A DNA stretch of 64,000 bases from Chitinophaga sp. XS-30 (GTDB taxonomy: Bacteria > Bacteroidota > Bacteroidia > Chitinophagales > Chitinophagaceae): positions 2,664,032-2,728,031 of the forward strand of contig NZ_CP043006.1 in assembly GCF_008086345.1 (NCBI RefSeq), written 5' to 3'. Positions 60,676-64,000 of the stretch are shown piece by piece; the stretch's first letter is position 1; each line of letters begins with the position of its first letter. The translations under genes and the position numbers were made by a program. Under the pieces are notes generated by a model, which searched no databases, was not told the origin of the DNA, and worked only from the letters and a program-made list of their open reading frames with translations.

Positions 60676-61551
60676 TCAACCCTCCTTCAGCCGCAGCTCA
60701 TTCTTGTATTCCTTCGGCGTTTTTCCCACAATCTCCTTGAAAAAGCGGTTGAAGTTGGACAGGTTCTTGAACCCGCAGGAATACGCGATCTCCGCAATGG
60801 ACCAGTCCTCTTCCGTCAGGCGCTTGCAGGCATGGCCGATGCGGACCTCGTTGAGGAACTGCACAAAAGATTTCTTCGTCCGGTTCTTGAAAAAACGGCA
60901 GAACGATTGCGGGGAAAGATTGGTAATGCCTGCCACATCCTGCAGGGAGATCTCCTTTGAAAAGTTGTTCATCACGTATTTGAACACCTCGTCTATCTTG
61001 TGATTGTCCTTTACATTATAGGCATGGGAATATCCCGTACTGGCAAGGTAGTAGCAGTCCTTCGTCTCGGACAGTACCCGGAGGATGTTCAGCAGGGAAA
61101 TGATCCGCTCCAGCCCTTCTTTCCGCGGCAGGGTAAGTATTTCCTCTTTCAGCTTCTCCTGGGTGTCGCCGATGATCTTCATGCCGCGCTGTGCCCGGTG
61201 AAACAGATCGGTCAGTGCTTTGGTCTCCGGCAGGCCGTAGAATTTGTCGCCAAATATGTCTTTCGGAAAATAAATAACGACCGAGCGCGCTTTTACCGAC
61301 TCGTCGTGATGATGATAAGCCTCGTCATTATACCAGACATGCGGGATATTAGGCCCCAGGAACACCATATCCCCTACATCAAAGCTCTCTATGCTGTCTC
61401 CAACAATTCTCTTGCCATGACTTTCGGTAACATACACCAGTTCGCATTCGGGATGGAAATGGAAGGGCGTATTAAAAAAGGGATCGCATCGCTCTATAAT
61501 GGTGATCTGGTTGTCGGCAAAGGCCCCCACTTTGATAAGAATGGGTTTCAT
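60676..61551 (-). CDS. AraC-family transcriptional regulator with cupin-type sensor domain
   Basis: A 291-residue protein. The N-terminal part has a cupin pattern (PFHFHPECELVYVTESHGKRIVGDSIESFDVGDMVFLGPNIPHVWYND). The C-terminal part has two HTH motifs (SLQDVAGITNLSPQSFCRFFKNRTKKSF and SIAEIAYSCGFKNLSNFNRFFKEIVGKTPKEYK). Probably senses a sugar and activates a catabolic or uptake locus; divergent from the LacI-type regulator. Confidence 0.92.
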   Translation of the reverse strand: MKPILIKVGAFADNQITIIERCDPFFNTPFHFHPECELVYVTESHGKRIVGDSIESFDVGDMVFLGPNIPHVWYNDEAYHHHDESVKARSVVIYFPKDIFGDKFYGLPETKALTDLFHRAQRGMKIIGDTQEKLKEEILTLPRKEGLERIISLLNILRVLSETKDCYYLASTGYSHAYNVKDNHKIDEVFKYVMNNFSKEISLQDVAGITNLSPQSFCRFFKNRTKKSFVQFLNEVRIGHACKRLTEEDWSIAEIAYSCGFKNLSNFNRFFKEIVGKTPKEYKNELRLKEG

Positions 61552-61855
61552 GCTTCCTTATTGGTTTTAGTCCTATGAAAAAGTTGGCTTTAAACGTCTG
61601 CCATTTTGAATTCTATTTTGCCAAATTATTAAATTTAAGTTAAAAAAGTACAAGTCTGCAGAAATATCTTACGGGAATTGTCAGGTTTTCACCATAATTT
61701 TAGCAGATGGGAATAAAATCGCTTACCGGTGGCCGTTTTCGCTGTAAAGCAGGCTGCAAAGGCAATCCGGGCCGGGATTTCTTTTTCATTTCATGATATT
61801 TACGTACCTTGTCTATGCTAAATCGATTAAGCACAGCAACGACCTCTGACCACAT
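61552..61855. other. Divergent regulatory region between AraC- and LacI-family genes
   Basis: 304 bases, AT-rich from 61600 to 61720 (runs such as TTAAATTTAAGTTAAAAAAG). It must hold both promoters but no perfect TTTG-N19-TAnnTTTG pair was found; TAATTTTA at about 61697 is a near match for the LacI side. No RNA gene or repeat recognised. Confidence 0.4.
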
Positions 61856-62893
61856 ATGAAAGGAGTATCAATCAAAGATATCGCTAAACAAGCCGGTGTT
61901 TCACCTACCACCGTATCATTTGTACTGAATGGCAAAGCGAAGGAAAAAAGGATCAGCGACCAGGTAAGCAAGAAGATCCTCAAGCTGGCCAGCAAACTGA
62001 AATACAAACCTAATCAGCTTGCCAGGGGCCTGCGCACTGGCAAGACGAAGACCATCGGGCTCATTGTGGAGGACATTGCCAACCACTTCTTTGCCAATGT
62101 GGCCAAGATCGTAGAGGAGGAGGCGGACAAATTCGGGTACAAAGTGTTGTACGGCAGTACGGAGGACGACCAGGTCAAGGCAAAAGGTTTGCTGGAAGTG
62201 CTGGAATACCGGCAGGTAGACGGGTACATCATCACGCCCACACCCAGTCTGGATAAAGAGATCGAAGCCCTCAAGAATGCCCGCAAGCCCATGGTGCTGA
62301 TGGACCGTTATCTTCCGCAGATACCCACCAATTATGTGATGGTGAATAACTTCCAGGGCGCCTATGACGCCGCGGAGTATCTGCTGGATACGGGATACAG
62401 CAAAATCGCGCTGGTCACCACCACCTCTGAACAGATACAAATGAAGGAACGCCTCAATGGTTTCACCGCGGCCATGAAAGCGCATAATGCCAGCTTCCCC
62501 CGCAGGATGCTGAAGAAAATACCCTTCACCGCCACCAGCAAAGAAGCCGTGGAACAGATCAAATCATTTATCAAAGGTATTCCGGACCTGGATGCCATAT
62601 TCTTCAGCACCAACTACCTCGGTATTTACGGGATTGAGAGTATAAAGGAGCTGGGATTGAAGATCGGAGAGGATGTGGCACTGATCAGTTTTGATGATCA
62701 TGACCTGTTCCGCTTACACACCCCCGGCATCACCTGTGTGGCGCAACCGATCAACGATATTGCCCGCAACCTCATACAAGTGCTCATGCATGAACTGAAC
62801 GGGAATACCAGCCAGATCAACCAGGTGATACTGCCCGCCACTCTCATAAAGCGGGAATCCTGCAGGAAGATCGGGCAACAGGTGCCGGCCTGA
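61856..62893 (+). CDS. LacI-family transcriptional regulator
   Basis: A 345-residue regulator: the N-terminal HTH SIKDIAKQAGVSPTTVSFVLNGKAKEKRIS and hinge helix LKYKPNQLARGLRTGKTKTIGLIV, then a periplasmic-binding-protein-like sensor domain (VLMDRYLPQIPTNYVMVNNFQGAYDAAEYL, ALISFDDHDLFRLHTPGITCV). The downstream gap contains a perfect 24-bp LacI-type operator before a SusC gene, so this protein probably represses that uptake locus. Confidence 0.93.
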   Translation: MKGVSIKDIAKQAGVSPTTVSFVLNGKAKEKRISDQVSKKILKLASKLKYKPNQLARGLRTGKTKTIGLIVEDIANHFFANVAKIVEEEADKFGYKVLYGSTEDDQVKAKGLLEVLEYRQVDGYIITPTPSLDKEIEALKNARKPMVLMDRYLPQIPTNYVMVNNFQGAYDAAEYLLDTGYSKIALVTTTSEQIQMKERLNGFTAAMKAHNASFPRRMLKKIPFTATSKEAVEQIKSFIKGIPDLDAIFFSTNYLGIYGIESIKELGLKIGEDVALISFDDHDLFRLHTPGITCVAQPINDIARNLIQVLMHELNGNTSQINQVILPATLIKRESCRKIGQQVPA

Positions 62894-63065
62894 AACAAGC
62901 CCCGATAATGCTATTTTGTGATAAGTTGATTCAGTTTTAGCATTTTGAAAAAAAAGTTGCATACAGTTTTGTTTTTTAACAAAAAGTTAAATATGTTTGA
63001 GTTGTGAATATGCGGCCAGATGCCTATATCCACGCAGTGAACAGACAAAACAGGCGTAAAAATCC

Positions 63066-63089
63066 AGAACCCGAAGCGGTTCTTTTTTT
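63066..63089 (+). terminator. Intrinsic terminator downstream of the LacI-type gene
   Basis: AGAACC-CGAAGC-GGTTCT running into eight T, ending six bases before the LacI-type operator. It separates the regulator transcript from the operator-controlled promoter. Confidence 0.75.
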
Positions 63090-63095
63090 ATAAAT

Positions 63096-63119
63096 TTTTA
63101 CTAAAACGTTTTAGTAAAA
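63096..63119. promoter_or_regulatory. Perfect 24-bp palindromic LacI-type operator
   Basis: Half-site TTTTACTAAAAC followed by its exact complement, centred on CG at 63107-63108. LacI-family operators are palindromes with a central CG, so this is a strong candidate site for the regulator encoded at 61856. Confidence 0.85.
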
Positions 63120-63664
63120 CGCAGTGAACAGCATTATTAATACCTAACTAAACGCTAAACTAAACATCGGGACTAATTTTTATCGGGCTGGTAAAACAGT
63201 GGCCAGGCCTGTCTTTCAACGAGTAAATACCATAGAGCATTTCACGTGATCCGGTAAACAGTGAGCCGGCAAATTCAGACTAGAATCTAACGAGCATTTC
63301 AACTTCAGCCAAGGTATTTCCAAAAAATCTATTCAATTCAACGTATTTCAGCTAGATCGAGTTAATTATTTTTTAAAGCTTAAACGTAAACGTTCAACCA
63401 GGATCAACATCTGGCCTTTGTACACATAGCGGGTATGCATGACTCATGACCATACATGTACATGCTATTCGTCAAACGTTCAGCAAGGCCGCAAACAGTG
63501 AAACAAAGAATCAGTCAAAGCAGGATCAATCCGTGCTAACGGGATTTCGTACCCGCAACTTCCGGCATATAAACAAACAGTGAACCGGCATCGCAGCATG
63601 GCTGCAGGGCAGCATGTATTTATTCCTAACAGCTTAGTTTATCTCAATTTTAAAACAGACAACA

Positions 63665-64000
63665 ATGAAAAGATCACTACTATTAGTGCTTTTGTGCTTG
63701 TTCGCTTGCAATGCAATGCTGATGGCACAGGAGAAAAGAACAATCAGGGGCGCCGTGAAAGATGACACGGGGCTTGGGCTCATTGGCGCCACAGTGGTTG
63801 AAAAAGGAACGACCAACGCAACAGTTACCGGAGAGAATGGCAATTTCAGCATCAGTGTTCCTTCCAATGCAACCCTGGTGATTTCATTTATAGGATATAA
63901 GACAAAGGAAGTGGCAGCGAGCAGTGAGCGATTGAATATCACACTTGAATTAGGAACGGGAGATCTGCAGGAAGTGGTGGTGACCTCGTTTGGTATCAAC
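63665..64000 (+). CDS. SusC/RagA TonB-linked receptor, N-terminal part
   Basis: 112 residues before the window ends: signal peptide MKRSLLLVLLCLFACNAMLMAQ, the carboxypeptidase-like domain TIRGAVKDDTGLGLIGATVVEKGT with FIGYKTKEV, and the plug start ELGTGDLQEVVVTSFGI, a TonB-box-like EVVVT. Unlike the receptor at 53445 it has no STN domain, so it should not be controlled by FecR/ECF signalling; the LacI-type operator upstream fits that. Confidence 0.92.
   Translation, partial: MKRSLLLVLLCLFACNAMLMAQEKRTIRGAVKDDTGLGLIGATVVEKGTTNATVTGENGNFSISVPSNATLVISFIGYKTKEVAASSERLNITLELGTGDLQEVVVTSFGIN

Larger units (their letters stand above)
62894..63664. other. Long regulatory region before a second susC-like gene
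   Basis: 771 bases without a protein gene. It contains a terminator (63066-63089), a perfect LacI-type operator (63096-63119), two further AAACGTTCA sites (63388-63396 and 63474-63482), and five short CAGTGA repeats: the 13-mer ACGCAGTGAACAG occurs exactly at 63032-63044 and 63119-63131, and AAACAGTGA(A/G)CCGGCA at 63256-63271 and 63575-63590, with a partial copy at 63493-63504. The transcript leader of the receptor gene may exceed 500 bases. Confidence 0.6.

Overview
The window looks like chromosomal DNA of a Bacteroidetes bacterium, most likely a member of the Chitinophagaceae such as Chitinophaga. The support is a flexirubin-type pigment locus, two SusC/SusD-type uptake loci, an ECF sigma/FecR/SusC cascade, a GldA plus GldF-GldG type ABC transporter, DUF6702/HupE/M1 peptidase neighbours, and promoter-like TAnnTTTG boxes in place of E. 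coli-type -10 elements. No rRNA, tRNA, CRISPR array or intact insertion sequence was seen.

Layout. 1-7000: the tail of an unidentified gene, a minus-strand pair (parallel beta-helix protein and SO2930-type dihaem cytochrome c), then a plus-strand MFS permease / FAD oxidoreductase / secreted endonuclease-exonuclease-phosphatase group, with a decayed HigA-like antitoxin after it. 7000-13050: a TPR-containing hybrid-membrane histidine kinase, cysteine desulfurase, a RES/Xre toxin-antitoxin pair and a phosphoglucomutase/phosphoglucosamine mutase; two copies of a ~118-nt structured repeat sit directly behind the stop codons of the desulfurase and the mutase. 13150-18590: an envelope operon (LTA-synthase-like sulfatase-fold enzyme, methyltransferase, PAP2 phosphatase, ZIP metal transporter, CNNM/CorC-type protein).

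18796-44665 is the centrepiece: about 26 co-directional, mostly overlapping genes for an aryl-polyene / flexirubin-type pigment. An aromatic ammonia lyase makes the cinnamic or coumaric starter, an adenylate-forming ligase activates it, two acyl carrier proteins carry it, three complete ketosynthases plus two degenerate ketosynthase-like partners, a FabG reductase and two hotdog dehydratases extend it to a polyene, and methyltransferases, a flavin halogenase-like enzyme, acyltransferases, a CrtI-like oxidoreductase and an Ntn-hydrolase-fold protein tailor or conjugate it. LolA-like, LolB-like, glycosyltransferase, deacetylase and a large RND-acyltransferase-methyltransferase fusion suggest placement in the outer membrane. 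A holo-ACP synthase near the end activates the carrier proteins. No DarA/DarB pair (dialkylresorcinol formation) is visible in the window. Unusual regulatory DNA lies inside the locus: an intrinsic terminator immediately before the first ketosynthase, and three perfect 46-bp repeats before the holo-ACP synthase, each carrying an 11-codon micro-ORF.

44673-64000: DUF6702, HupE and an M1 peptidase; a 21-bp-period repeat; a small Xre regulator; an ABC transporter with a GldF-GldG fusion; an ECF sigma factor/FecR/SusC/SusD system with a candidate antisense small RNA before susC; an SPFH protein with an Arc-like partner under a textbook Bacteroidetes promoter; divergent AraC and LacI regulators; and the start of a second SusC-like receptor behind a perfect 24-bp LacI-type operator.
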